Shown here in pieces: positions 38,352 to 47,002 of a stretch of DNA of 56,991 nt; positions within the stretch are counted from its first letter, which is position 1, and every line of letters starts with the position of its first letter. The notes under the pieces are model-generated. The model made no database searches and was not told the DNA's origin. It saw nothing but the letters and a program-made list of their open reading frames with translations. The translations under genes were made by a program, and so were the position numbers. The DNA is from Microvirga brassicacearum (GTDB lineage Bacteria > Pseudomonadota > Alphaproteobacteria > Rhizobiales > Beijerinckiaceae). The stretch lies in contig NZ_VCMV01000026.1 of the NCBI RefSeq assembly GCF_008757455.1, forward strand, positions 1-56,991. Direction: 5' to 3'.

Positions 38352-39138
38352 GGCCGGCCTCCCGCAAATGCTGGTCGATGAGCCGTGCCGTCGCATGCGG
38401 CTGTTCGATGCAGGGGATATGCCCTGCCTCTTCGACGATGTTGAATCGCGCGCCGTGGATGAGGCCCGCGGTGTGGCGCACCAGATCCGGCGGCGTCGAG
38501 CCATCCTGGTCTCCTGCGAGGCAAAGCGTCGGCACCGTAATCCGGGCGGCGTCCGTCGTCAGATCCGCGTCGCGGATGGCCGCACAGGTTCCCACATAAC
38601 CCTGCACTGGCGTGCGCACCAGCATGTTGCGCCAGCCTTTCCATTCGGCCGGCCGCGTGGCGCGGAATGACGGCGTGAACCAGCGCTGCATGACGCTGTC
38701 GGCAATGTCCTCGATGCCGGATGCCTCGACGGCCGCGATACGCTCCGCCCAGCTGTCAGGCGTTCCGATTTTTGCCGCGGTGTCGCAGAGCACCAGCGCC
38801 CGCACGCGCGCCGGAGCCTTCACGGCGATGCGCTGGGCGATCATGCCGCCGACGGAGAGACCGACAAGGGCGGCATTCTCGACGTGCAGATGGTCGAGCA
38901 GCGCCAGAAGATCCTCTGTGTGATCGTCGATCGTATAAGGCCCGCACGGAGCGTCCGATAATCCGTGGCCGCGCTTGTCGTAGAGCACGATGCGGTAGCG
39001 GTCGGCGAATGACGGGACGATCTCCTGCCAGATGCGAAAATCGCTGCCGAGGGAGTTGGCGAAGACGAGGACGGGTGCTCCCTCGCGCCCGACGACCTGA
39101 TGATGGAGAACGATTTTGTTTGCGCGTGTGAATGCCAT
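38344..39138 (-). CDS. pcaD: 3-oxoadipate enol-lactonase
   Basis: Alpha/beta hydrolase opening the enol-lactone to 3-oxoadipate. It has 264 residues from the ATG at 39138 (MAFTRANKIVLHHQVVGREG). The nucleophile Ser95 is in GLSVGG, with Asp212 (AGDQDGST) and His240 (EAGHIPC) completing the triad. A TTG at 39150 could add four residues but would overlap livF. It begins 8 bp after the livF stop. Confidence 0.95.
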   Translation of the reverse strand: MAFTRANKIVLHHQVVGREGAPVLVFANSLGSDFRIWQEIVPSFADRYRIVLYDKRGHGLSDAPCGPYTIDDHTEDLLALLDHLHVENAALVGLSVGGMIAQRIAVKAPARVRALVLCDTAAKIGTPDSWAERIAAVEASGIEDIADSVMQRWFTPSFRATRPAEWKGWRNMLVRTPVQGYVGTCAAIRDADLTTDAARITVPTLCLAGDQDGSTPPDLVRHTAGLIHGARFNIVEEAGHIPCIEQPHATARLIDQHLREAGHV

Positions 39139-39146
39139 GATCGATC

Positions 39147-39869
39147 TCAATGCAGCGTACCGACGCCGATGTAATTTTCAATCAAGCGGTCATCCGCTCG
39201 CAACTCCGCGCTGCTGCCTTTCCAGACGACGCGACCGCGTTCGAGGATCAGCACGTTGTCGGCGAAAGCAAGGGCCGCTTCGAGGCGCTGCTCGACGAGA
39301 AGAATGGTCATGTCGCCGCTCGAGGCAAGCCGCGTGAACGCTGCCATCAATTCGTCGCAGATGACCGGCGCCAGCCCCTCCAGAGGCTCGTCGAGGAGCA
39401 GAACGGAGGGGCGGCCGAGGATCGCACGCGCTGTGGACAGCATCTGCTGTTCGCCGCCCGACAGTTGCCAGCCGAGATTGCGCCTGCGCTCGTTGAGGCG
39501 CGGAAACATCTCATAGGCCTCCTGGATGACGTTTCGCGGCCGATCCTTGATGCCGGCGAGGAGGTTTTCCTCGACCGTCAGGGACCGGAAAATGTCGCGC
39601 GTCTGCGGCACCAGCCCGACACCGCGTCGCGCGCGTTCCGAACCGCGAAAGGACGAGATGTCCTCGCCGTTCAGCGCGATCGCACCGCCGTAATGCCTGG
39701 TAAGGCCCATGATGCTCGACAGAAGCGTCGTCTTGCCCATGCCATTGCGGCCAAGAATGCCCAGGCGTTCACCAGCCCTCACGGCGAAAGAGAGATCCTC
39801 GAGAACGATCGTCGGACCGTAGCCGGCGCTGAGGCCGCGAACGTCAAGCGTGCTGGCGGGCATTGGCAT
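39147..39869 (-). CDS. livF: Branched-chain-amino-acid-type ABC transporter ATPase (LivF-like)
   Basis: 240 residues. Walker A is GRNGMGKTT at 40-48, the signature is LSGGEQQMLSTARA, and the Walker B region is VLLLDEPLEGLAP. The start overlaps the livG end by 26 bp. The ATG at 39869 (MPMPAST) sits 4 bp from GGGAAG, and the next ATG at 39863 is a fair alternative. Its position directly before pcaD suggests aromatic-acid import. Confidence 0.92.
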   Translation of the reverse strand: MPMPASTLDVRGLSAGYGPTIVLEDLSFAVRAGERLGILGRNGMGKTTLLSSIMGLTRHYGGAIALNGEDISSFRGSERARRGVGLVPQTRDIFRSLTVEENLLAGIKDRPRNVIQEAYEMFPRLNERRRNLGWQLSGGEQQMLSTARAILGRPSVLLLDEPLEGLAPVICDELMAAFTRLASSGDMTILLVEQRLEAALAFADNVLILERGRVVWKGSSAELRADDRLIENYIGVGTLH

Positions 39870-40608
39870 AACTTCCCAGATAGGCTTCGCGAACCTTGCT
39901 GTTGGCGGCGACTTCGGCCGGCAACCCTTCGAAGATGATTTCGCCAGCGGCCAGCACGACGACATGCCTGGCAAAGCGGAATACGAGATCCATGTCATGC
40001 TCGATCATCAGAACCGCGAGACTCGGCGGCAGCCGCTCGAGCGCCTGTTCGATGCGCGGAGTTTCGCTTTGCGGCACGCCTGCAGCCGGCTCATCGAGGA
40101 GCAGCACCCTGGGTTTCAGCGCGAGCGCAATGGCGATCTCGAGCAAACGCTGCTGACCATAGGCGATCTCGCCGACCTTTCGCCTCGCCACCTCGAGAAG
40201 GCCCAGCGCATCGAGCAGGCTTTCGACCTCGCCCGCCACCGCGGAATCGTTGAAGAAGCGACTGAGGATGCGCGAGGCCCTGCCCTCGCGCTGCAACACG
40301 GTCAGCGTAACATGCTCCTCCGGAGTCATGTCGGAGAACAGGCGCGTGACCTGAAACGTCCGCACCAGGCCCTTGCGGACCCGGCGCACCGAACCCAATC
40401 GCGTCACGTTCTCTCCCCCGAGCAGGATCGTGCCGGAATCCGGGCGAAGCTGCCCGGTGACGAGATTGACGAAAGTGGTTTTTCCCGCGCCGTTGGGACC
40501 GATCAACGCGAGCCGCGCACCCTCTTTCATGGTGATCGAGATATCGCGGCTGACGGTCAGGCCGCCGAACGCCTTTGACAGGTTGTCGACCTGAAAGACG
40601 CCGTTCAT
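39844..40608 (-). CDS. livG: Branched-chain-amino-acid-type ABC transporter ATPase (LivG-like)
   Basis: 254 residues from the ATG at 40608 (MNGVFQVDNLSKAFGGLTVS). Walker A is GPNGAGKTT at 37-45, the signature region reads AYGQQRLLEIAIAL (family consensus SYGQQRRLEIARAL), and Walker B is VLLLDEPAAGV. It overlaps livM by 4 bp. It is the second ATPase of the LivKHMGF-type importer. Confidence 0.92.
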   Translation of the reverse strand: MNGVFQVDNLSKAFGGLTVSRDISITMKEGARLALIGPNGAGKTTFVNLVTGQLRPDSGTILLGGENVTRLGSVRRVRKGLVRTFQVTRLFSDMTPEEHVTLTVLQREGRASRILSRFFNDSAVAGEVESLLDALGLLEVARRKVGEIAYGQQRLLEIAIALALKPRVLLLDEPAAGVPQSETPRIEQALERLPPSLAVLMIEHDMDLVFRFARHVVVLAAGEIIFEGLPAEVAANSKVREAYLGSYANARQHA

Positions 40609-41612
40609 GACCGGCCACCGCGCCCAGCCGGGCTCCAAAGCCGGTCGAATAATCCACTGACGCCTTGTGGCGCTGCAATGACAACCGCGATCAGCAAGAC
40701 GCCGACCATCGTCATCCAGTGGAATGGGTTGATGGCCGACACGATATGTTCAAACCCCATGAAGATGATCGTGCCGACGATGGCGCCGTAGAGCGTCCCG
40801 ATGCCGCCGAGAACGAGCATCACGAGGGCGTTTGCCGAGAGTTCGAAGCTGATGCTGTCGAGACCGACAACCTGCGTGGAAATCGCCGCGAGCGCGCCGC
40901 CAATCCCGGCAACGAAACCGGAAATGACGAACATCTTAAGGAGGTTTGGCGCGACGAACGCCCCCATGGCGCGGATGCGAATCGGATCTTCCTTGATGCC
41001 GCGGCACAACATGCCGAACGGCGACGCGACGATAAACTTCAGCCCGATGAAGACGACGACCAGCAGCACGAGGCCGAGGAGGTAGGCGGTGCGGCCCCAC
41101 AGATCGAACTCGAAAACCCCGAAGAGCGGCCCGACGGAAAGCCCCGCCAAACCGTCGCTGCCGCCCGTATAGGCGGAGGCCTTGTTGGCAGCCTCATGGA
41201 AAAGTTGCACGATGGCGATCGATAACACCAGTTGCGCCAGGCCGTGGGCGCGCAGCATGATCGTCCCCATCACCAGCCCCGCCCCAGCACCGGCAATCGC
41301 ACCGATGGCAATGAGGGTCAGCGGCTCGGTCATGCCGTTGACGCAGGCGATTCCCGCCGCATAGGCGCCTGCGCCGAACAAGACCGCATGTCCGAGCGTC
41401 GCGATGCCGCAATAACCCACCACAAGATCGAGCGAAAGCGCCAGCAATGCCAACGCGATCAACCGGGTGAGAAGCGCGAGATTGTCGGGAAACAGGAAGT
41501 AACCGGCGACGCCGAGTGCCGCGATCGCCACCACGCCGACGACGTCGCGCAGAACCTGCCCGCCGGTTGCGGGCAGCGTCTTCACCGGGTTGGTTCTGGC
41601 GACAAGCTGCAC
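40605..41612 (-). CDS. livM: LivM-like ABC permease
   Basis: 335 residues with about nine hydrophobic spans. It starts at GTG 41612, preceded by AAAGGCGC and one base after the livH stop; no in-frame ATG lies nearby. It has the family motifs DLVVGYCGIATLGHAVLFG near TM3 and a cytoplasmic loop with SPFGMLCRGIKEDPIRIRAMG (EAA-like). It ends in the basic SPAGRGGRS. Confidence 0.9.
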   Translation of the reverse strand: MQLVARTNPVKTLPATGGQVLRDVVGVVAIAALGVAGYFLFPDNLALLTRLIALALLALSLDLVVGYCGIATLGHAVLFGAGAYAAGIACVNGMTEPLTLIAIGAIAGAGAGLVMGTIMLRAHGLAQLVLSIAIVQLFHEAANKASAYTGGSDGLAGLSVGPLFGVFEFDLWGRTAYLLGLVLLVVVFIGLKFIVASPFGMLCRGIKEDPIRIRAMGAFVAPNLLKMFVISGFVAGIGGALAAISTQVVGLDSISFELSANALVMLVLGGIGTLYGAIVGTIIFMGFEHIVSAINPFHWMTMVGVLLIAVVIAAPQGVSGLFDRLWSPAGRGGRS

Positions 41613-41613
41613 G

Positions 41614-42477
41614 TTACTGCGCCTTTCCGAGAAGTCCGCGCGGGAACACCCACACGATGGCAATCACGGCCGCATAGAAGAAGAAGTTGCCGAATTCCGG
41701 CATGAGATAGCGGCCGGTCGTGTCGACCGCGCCGAGAACCAGGCACGCGATCAGCGCGCCCGGAATGGATCCTGCGCCACCGACGGAGACGACGACCAGA
41801 AAGGTCACCATGTAGCGCAACGCATAATAGGGTTCGATGGGCAGAAACTCCGCCCCCACCACGCCGCCGAACGCTGCGAGCCCCATGGCGATGGCGAAAC
41901 TGATCGTGTAGACGGCCTGCGTCCGGATGCCGAGCGCCTCCGAAATCGACGCATTGTCGACGGTGGCGCGCAGCCGGATGCCGAAAGCGGTCTTCTCGAT
42001 GAAAAACCACAGGCCGAGGGCAACGACCGCGCCGCAGGCCATCACAAAAAGCCGGTGTGCGGCAACCGACCGAAAGCCGAGATCGACCGGCTGCGAGAGC
42101 GCCGCCGGCAGCGGGATCGTCTTCAGCGTCGGGCCGAAGAAATAGTTCGTGATGCCGATCACGCAGAACGTGATGCCGATGGTCATCAGCACCTGCGTGA
42201 GTTGCGGAGAGCCATAGATGCGCCGATACAGCAGCCGTTCCAGCGGGATCGAGATCGCAACGGTTCCGGCGATCGCGAGCAGGATTGCCACCACATATCC
42301 GATACCGAGATCGCGCACCGCGTAGGAGGCAATGTAGCCCGCGATCATCGCGAAGGCGCCATGGGCGAGATTCACGACCCGCATCAGCCCCATCGTCAAC
42401 GACAGGCCGATGCAGATGATGAAGAGCGCCATGCCGTAGGCCAGCGCATCGATCGCGATGCTGAAAACAGTCTGCAT
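41614..42477 (-). CDS. livH: LivH-like ABC permease
   Basis: 287 residues from the ATG at 42477 (MQTVFSIAIDALAYGMALFI), with about eight transmembrane spans. The signature GLMRVVNLAHGAFAMIAGY follows TM1, and TAFGIRLRATVDNASISEALGI is the ATPase-contact loop. It is separated from livK by 81 bp containing a hairpin. Confidence 0.92.
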   Translation of the reverse strand: MQTVFSIAIDALAYGMALFIICIGLSLTMGLMRVVNLAHGAFAMIAGYIASYAVRDLGIGYVVAILLAIAGTVAISIPLERLLYRRIYGSPQLTQVLMTIGITFCVIGITNYFFGPTLKTIPLPAALSQPVDLGFRSVAAHRLFVMACGAVVALGLWFFIEKTAFGIRLRATVDNASISEALGIRTQAVYTISFAIAMGLAAFGGVVGAEFLPIEPYYALRYMVTFLVVVSVGGAGSIPGALIACLVLGAVDTTGRYLMPEFGNFFFYAAVIAIVWVFPRGLLGKAQ

Positions 42478-42513
42478 GGACGTGTCCCGTTCGGCTGTGC
42501 CGAAGCCGGCGAC

Positions 42514-42536
42514 GGAGCGCATATCAACAGCGCTCC
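42514..42536 (-). other. Intercistronic hairpin between livK and livH
   Basis: GGAGCGC-N9-GCGCTCC forms a 7-bp stem in the 81-bp gap after the binding-protein gene. There is no T-run, so it is better read as an mRNA stability or partial-termination element that lets LivK exceed the membrane components. Confidence 0.4.
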
Positions 42537-42558
42537 TTCGCCGACGAGCGACGCGTGT

Positions 42559-43737
42559 TTAAGGCGCGGCGAGTCCCGGATCCTTCTGATTGGCGAAGGT
42601 CTGGATTTCCTTGTTGTAGCTCTTGCCCGCCGCATCCTTGGCGACTTCACGCAGGTAGATGTTCTGCGTCAGGTGGCGGGTCTCCGGGTCGATGCCGACG
42701 GGCCCACGCGGGCTCGTCCAAGTCAGGCCCTTCACGGCGTTGACGGCCTTCTCGGCGTCCTGCTTTCCATCCGTGGCCTCGATCATCTTGTAGATGACGT
42801 GCATGCCGTCATAAGCGCCGACCGACGGGAACGAGAGCTGCTCGGGCGAGCCAATCGCCTTCGCGGCGGCCTCGACGAAGGTCTTGTTCTCCGGGCTGTC
42901 ATGCGACACCGCATAATGGAACGACGTCAGCAATCCGACAGCGCCGTCGCCGAGAGCCGGCAGGTCCGATTCCTGCGTCAGGTCGCCGGGCGCCAGGAAC
43001 TTGACCCCTGCCTGCCGCACACCGGTGTCATTATAGGCCTTCACGAAGCCCAGCGTCGTCGGGCCCGATGGCAGGAAGGCGAACACCGCATCGGCTTTCG
43101 AGTCGCGAATGCGCTGCATGATCGGGCTGAAATCGTTGGTGTTGAGCGGCATTCTCACCGCCTCGACAACCTGACCGCCCGCGGCCTCGAAGGCTTTCTT
43201 GAACGCCACTTCGGCGTCCACGCCCGGACCGTAATCGCTCACGACGCTGATCACCTTCTTGATGCCGCGGTCGAACGCCACCTTGCCGAGCGGTGTGGTG
43301 GTTTGCGCGGTGGTGAACGAGGTGCGCACCACGAGAGGCGAGGTGTTCATGATCGCCGAGGTAGCGGCGTTGAAAATCACCAGAGGCGTGTTGGCTTGCT
43401 TCAGTAGCGGCGTGATCGCCATGGCGTCCGGCGTGAAATACACCCCGCCGAGATACTGCACCTTGTCCTTGACGACGAGTTCCTGCGCCAGCGCCCGCGA
43501 CTGTGCCGGGTTGGCGGCCGGCAGATCGCGGTAGATGATTTCGACGTCGTGGCCCTTCACGCTCTTGCCGTTGAGCGCCATGAAGGCTTCGACGCCGGCC
43601 TGGAAATTCTTGCCCTGAAGAGCGAACGGGCCCGAGAACGGCCCGATGATGCCGATTTTGATCGTATCGGCCGACGCCGAGACCGTACCGAGCAGCAACG
43701 CGCCAAGCGCCGCCCCCAGGAGCTTCCTTCCAACCAT
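42559..43737 (-). CDS. livK: LivK-like periplasmic binding protein, probably for an aromatic acid
   Basis: 392 residues from the ATG at 43737, with GGAGGAAATGCC upstream. The Sec signal is 1-23 (cleavage SASA|DTIKIG). The type I periplasmic-binding fold is clear from IGIIGPFSGPFALQGKNFQAG and GYDGMH-like hinge segments (VGAYDGMHVIYKMIEA). It is the first gene of the transporter-plus-catabolism unit. Binding of 4-hydroxybenzoate or protocatechuate is inferred from location only; related receptors bind amino acids or diverse aromatics. Confidence 0.9.
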   Translation of the reverse strand: MVGRKLLGAALGALLLGTVSASADTIKIGIIGPFSGPFALQGKNFQAGVEAFMALNGKSVKGHDVEIIYRDLPAANPAQSRALAQELVVKDKVQYLGGVYFTPDAMAITPLLKQANTPLVIFNAATSAIMNTSPLVVRTSFTTAQTTTPLGKVAFDRGIKKVISVVSDYGPGVDAEVAFKKAFEAAGGQVVEAVRMPLNTNDFSPIMQRIRDSKADAVFAFLPSGPTTLGFVKAYNDTGVRQAGVKFLAPGDLTQESDLPALGDGAVGLLTSFHYAVSHDSPENKTFVEAAAKAIGSPEQLSFPSVGAYDGMHVIYKMIEATDGKQDAEKAVNAVKGLTWTSPRGPVGIDPETRHLTQNIYLREVAKDAAGKSYNKEIQTFANQKDPGLAAP

Positions 43738-43828
43738 GGCATTTCCTCCGTGCTGTTCGACGACAGCGTGCCGTTTGATCTTAGGCTTTCCGGGCTGCCC
43801 TATGAACCCATCCGGCCGTGGTTTCATT

Positions 43829-43865
43829 TGTTCGCATATCGAACATTGAAACTCTTATCGAACAT
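43829..43865. promoter_or_regulatory. PcaU/PobR-type three-motif operator
   Basis: The 10-mer TATCGAACAT occurs at 43837-43846 and again at 43856-43865, 9 bp apart. An inverted partner TGTTCG at 43829-43834 makes TGTTCG-CATAT-CGAACA with the first copy. One palindrome plus one direct repeat is the layout described for the IclR-type activators PcaU and PobR of Acinetobacter. It lies between livK and the IclR gene, 92 bp upstream of livK and 57 bp upstream of the regulator. Confidence 0.7.
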
Positions 43866-43921
43866 GTAGTACTATCGGGCCGCAACGTGTCAATCCCGCC
43901 AAAGTCACAGGTAGGTGTCGG

Positions 43922-44704
43922 ATGGAAGAGCGGACGGCGAAATCGCCAGAGGGGGAATCGCGGGAATTTGTGGCGAGCCTCGAAAAGGGCCTTGCGGTCA
44001 TCGAGGCTTTCGGCCCCGATCAGCCGCGCCTGACCCTCACCGATGTCGCCAAGCGCACCGGCATCACGCGGGCTGCCGCGCGGCGCTACCTGCACACGCT
44101 GGCAAAATTGAACTACGCCGATTTCGACGGGCGCTATTTTAGCCTGCGCCCGCGGATCCTGCGGCTTGGCTATGCTTATCTGTCATCTTCGTCGCTGCCG
44201 GAACGGCTGCAGCCGGCGCTTGAGAAGATCTCCAGCCTCACGGGCGAATCGAGTTCGGCGGCGATGCTCGATGGCGACGACATCGTCTATGTGGCGCGCT
44301 CGGCGACCCAGCGCATCATGTCGGTAAGTCTCGGGGTCGGCACCCGCCTCCCCGCCTACTGCACATCGCTCGGACGCGCGATACTCGCCCATCAGCCGCC
44401 GGCCGAAATCGACGCCTATCTCCGGCGCGTCCGTCTCGAACCCCGGACGCCCAAGACCATCACGCGAAAGCCCGAGTTTTTGGCGGCGCTGGACGAGGTG
44501 AAGCGGAAGGGTTGCGCGGTGATCGACGAGGAACTGGAACTTGGATTGCGGTCGATCGCGATTCCGCTCGTGCAGCCGAACGGTTCAGTGCGCATCGCGC
44601 TGAACGTCAGCACGCAGGCGGCGCGTGTCGCCGCCAAAGACATGGAGAGCCGCTTCCTGCCCGCGTTGCGCGATGGGGCCGAGGGCTTGCGTCACATTCT
44701 TTAG
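43922..44704 (+). CDS. pcaR: IclR-family regulator of the PcaR/PcaU/PobR type
   Basis: 260 residues. The N-terminal winged helix (~14-75) starts with the FVASLEKGLAVIEAF motif and has the recognition segment DVAKRTGITRAAARRYLHTL. The C-terminal effector domain (~90-255) includes the conserved TSLGRAILA. It is divergent from livK with a matching operator between. Likely an activator responding to protocatechuate, 4-hydroxybenzoate or 3-oxoadipate; the exact effector cannot be told from sequence. Confidence 0.88.
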   Translation: MEERTAKSPEGESREFVASLEKGLAVIEAFGPDQPRLTLTDVAKRTGITRAAARRYLHTLAKLNYADFDGRYFSLRPRILRLGYAYLSSSSLPERLQPALEKISSLTGESSSAAMLDGDDIVYVARSATQRIMSVSLGVGTRLPAYCTSLGRAILAHQPPAEIDAYLRRVRLEPRTPKTITRKPEFLAALDEVKRKGCAVIDEELELGLRSIAIPLVQPNGSVRIALNVSTQAARVAAKDMESRFLPALRDGAEGLRHIL

Positions 44705-44717
44705 ACTTAGAACGCGA

Positions 44718-44750
44718 CGAACCGAACGGCGCCGTGCACCGTCCGGTTCG
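44718..44750. terminator. Bidirectional terminator between pcaR and hupB
   Basis: CGAACCGAACGG pairs with CCGTCCGGTTCG through a 12-bp stem with one internal A-C mismatch and a 9-nt loop, in the convergent 82-bp gap. The flanks lack long T-runs. Confidence 0.55.
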
Positions 44751-44786
44751 TTGAAGATCGGCAGGCGGCAATGGCCGCCATCGCCT

Positions 44787-45080
44787 TTACTTGCGCGCGC
44801 GGCGCTTCGTGTTGACGAGTTCCTTGAGGCCCTTGGCCTGCTCGAACTTCACGTTCTTCGAAGCAGCGATCTTGATCGCCTCGCCGGTCTGCGGGTTGCG
44901 GCCCTTGCGTGCCTTGCGATCGACGAGCTTGAACTTGCCGAAACCGAAGATCGCGACCTCTTCGCCCTTGTGGATCGAGTCGGTGATCGTCTCGAAAAGG
45001 TTCTCGACCAGATCCTTGGCGAGGGTCTTGGTCAGCTCGTATTCCTGAGCGATATGCTCGATGAGATCGTTCTTGTTCAT
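44787..45080 (-). CDS. hupB: HU-type nucleoid protein
   Basis: 97 residues from the ATG at 45080 (MNKNDLIEHIAQEYELTKTL), with GAGGACC upstream. The HU/IHF signature GFGKFKLVDRKARKGRNPQTGE (about residues 46-67) covers the DNA-wrapping arm. It ends in a slightly extended basic tail VNTKRRARK. It packages and bends DNA non-specifically. It is a single gene with 245 bp of upstream region. Confidence 0.93.
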   Translation of the reverse strand: MNKNDLIEHIAQEYELTKTLAKDLVENLFETITDSIHKGEEVAIFGFGKFKLVDRKARKGRNPQTGEAIKIAASKNVKFEQAKGLKELVNTKRRARK

Positions 45081-45325
45081 GATGGTCCTCATAATCCGAT
45101 TGGAAAGCCAAACAAAACAGCGTGCCCCAGTAACGCCCGGGCGTGCGCCGCCGTGGCATAACGGCAAGGCCGGCGTCAAGGGCTCGTTGCTGGATTTTGC
45201 CTGTCCCGCCCGAGATTCGATACGTCACCTTCCGCCGGGTGCCAATACGTTACGGCGGGAAGAATCGCACGGAATCACAGGGATTATTGCGAATCAGGCC
45301 AGATTGGACAGCCGCGGACGGGCGA

Positions 45326-46069
45326 TCAGCAGGTAAGCCCTTCCCTGACCTTTAGGGCAAGGTCCGGCCGGTCCGTCGTGATCTGGCGAATCGGCCGACT
45401 GAGCCAGGCCGCGAGATCAGCCTCCTCATTGGGCACCCAGGCACCCAGCCGTTCGTGGCCGAATTTTGCTACGCAAGCCTCCATGCCGAGAGCCAGCAGG
45501 GATTTCTCGACGGCGAGAAAGCAACCGTCGATGGCCGCGAACCTGTCGAGAGCAAGCAATAATCCGCCCATCATTTCGGCTGAACGGCGGTCGAGCGAGC
45601 CCAGGACACGGATGGTCCGGTCGAGCCGGCGCGCCGTCTCGAGCACGTCCGGTGCAAAACATGTGAGAATCGTGCGGTCGCGCAAGCCGTGGCGCTCGAT
45701 GGCCGCGATCACCCGCCTCTCAAGACCGGGATAGCTGTTGCCGAGGGCATCGGTCTTGATCTCCACATGCAGTTCCAGCGCGCGCTCACCCAGCACGTCC
45801 AGCACGTCGTCGAGGCTCGGGATGCGCTCGCGGCTGTTGCGAAGGACGATGGACTGCAGTTCGGCGAGGGTCCTTTCGCCGACCGGTCCGGACCCATGCG
45901 TCGTGCGATCCAGCGTCGGATCGTGAATGACGGCAATTTCGTTGTCGCGCGTCTGGTGAATGTCGAATTCGACGCCCTCCACGCCGAGTTCGATGAGGTT
46001 GCGGAAGCCTTCGAGGCTGTTCTCGGGCCAAAGGTCGCGCGCACCCCGATGACCGATGATCTTCACCAT
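45326..46069 (-). CDS. ugpQ: Glycerophosphodiester phosphodiesterase (UgpQ-like)
   Basis: Hydrolyses glycerophosphodiesters to glycerol phosphate and an alcohol. It has 247 residues, no signal peptide, so cytosolic. Catalytic/metal residues are His7 (IGHRGARDLWPENS), Glu34 and Asp36 (VEFDIHQTRDNE), and His49 (VIHDPTLDRTTHG). It is the last gene of the egsA-ugpBAE set, 10 bp after ugpE, the same relative place ugpQ holds in the E. coli operon except that ugpC is missing. Which end of the diester it cuts, and so which glycerol phosphate isomer it releases, is not visible. Confidence 0.93.
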   Translation of the reverse strand: MVKIIGHRGARDLWPENSLEGFRNLIELGVEGVEFDIHQTRDNEIAVIHDPTLDRTTHGSGPVGERTLAELQSIVLRNSRERIPSLDDVLDVLGERALELHVEIKTDALGNSYPGLERRVIAAIERHGLRDRTILTCFAPDVLETARRLDRTIRVLGSLDRRSAEMMGGLLLALDRFAAIDGCFLAVEKSLLALGMEACVAKFGHERLGAWVPNEEADLAAWLSRPIRQITTDRPDLALKVREGLTC

Positions 46070-46079
46070 GATCCTGACC

Positions 46080-47000
46080 CTATTTGCTGCTGTCGACCAA
46101 GCCCTTGATGAACCAGCGCTGCATGACGAGAACGACCAGGACCGGCGGCAGCATCGTCAGCAACGCCCCGCTCATGGCGACATTCCACGCCGGCTCTGTG
46201 TCCGAGCGCGGAATGAGGTTCTTCACCCCGATCACCGCAGTGGTCATGTCCTTGTCGGTCGTGATGAGCAAGGGCCACAGGTACTGGTTCCAGCCATACA
46301 GGAACAAAATGATCGACAACGCCACGATATTGGAGCGCGAAAGCGGCAGCAGGATCGTCCAGAAGAACCGCATCGCCGACGCACCATCGAGCCGCGCGGC
46401 TTCGAGAAGTTCTTCCGGAACGGTCAGGAAGAACTGACGAAACAGAAATGTCGCGGAGGCAGAAGCGATGAGCGGAAGAATAAGGCCCTGATAGGAATTG
46501 ATCATATTCCATTCGACCGAAATCTCGATCCGGTTGCCGGATATCCACTCCCACAGCGACGACAGCTGAAACAGATCGATCAGCCATTGGATCGGCAGCG
46601 CGGCGTTCGCCACCGACTCGTAGGTCGGCACGATGCGGACCTCGACAGGGAGCATGAGCGACATGAAGATCAGCCAGAAGGCCAGCATCCGAAAGCGAAA
46701 GCGAAAATACGTGATGGCGTAGGCCGAGAGCAGGGAAATCGAGACCTTGCCGATCGTGATCCCAACGGCAACCACGAAGGAATTCAACAGGAGCCTGCCG
46801 AAATTCACTTTGCTCCACGCCGTCTCGATGTTCTCGAGAAAATGGTCGCCGGGCCAGAACGGCAGCGGCACCTGCTGCACTTCCTCCATCGTCAGCGAAC
46901 CGGCGATGAAAGCATAATACAGCGGCATACAGACGAGCGCGATCCCGCCAATGAGCAGCAGGTGGCAGATGAAAGTGAGAATGGGTGTGCGTTCAACCAT
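46080..47000 (-). CDS. ugpE: UgpE-like ABC permease with a loop insertion
   Basis: 306 residues, with about six transmembrane spans. PEELLEAARLDGASAMRFFW (~196-214) is the EAA loop that contacts the ATPase. Long stretches (YGWNQYLWPLLITTDKDMTT, SATFLFRQFF) closely resemble E. coli UgpE as I remember it. Residues ~131-166 are an extra segment, with SSLWEWISGNRIEISVEW, placed in a predicted periplasmic loop and absent from the ~280-residue standard protein. It starts 2 bp after ugpA. Confidence 0.92.
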   Translation of the reverse strand: MVERTPILTFICHLLLIGGIALVCMPLYYAFIAGSLTMEEVQQVPLPFWPGDHFLENIETAWSKVNFGRLLLNSFVVAVGITIGKVSISLLSAYAITYFRFRFRMLAFWLIFMSLMLPVEVRIVPTYESVANAALPIQWLIDLFQLSSLWEWISGNRIEISVEWNMINSYQGLILPLIASASATFLFRQFFLTVPEELLEAARLDGASAMRFFWTILLPLSRSNIVALSIILFLYGWNQYLWPLLITTDKDMTTAVIGVKNLIPRSDTEPAWNVAMSGALLTMLPPVLVVLVMQRWFIKGLVDSSK

Positions 47001-47002
47001 GA

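Noticed and set aside
41590..43407. A 605-codon plus-strand frame opposite livH/livK
   Set aside because: Composition is Arg/His/Asp-rich shadow sequence and the opposing strand encodes intact transporter proteins.
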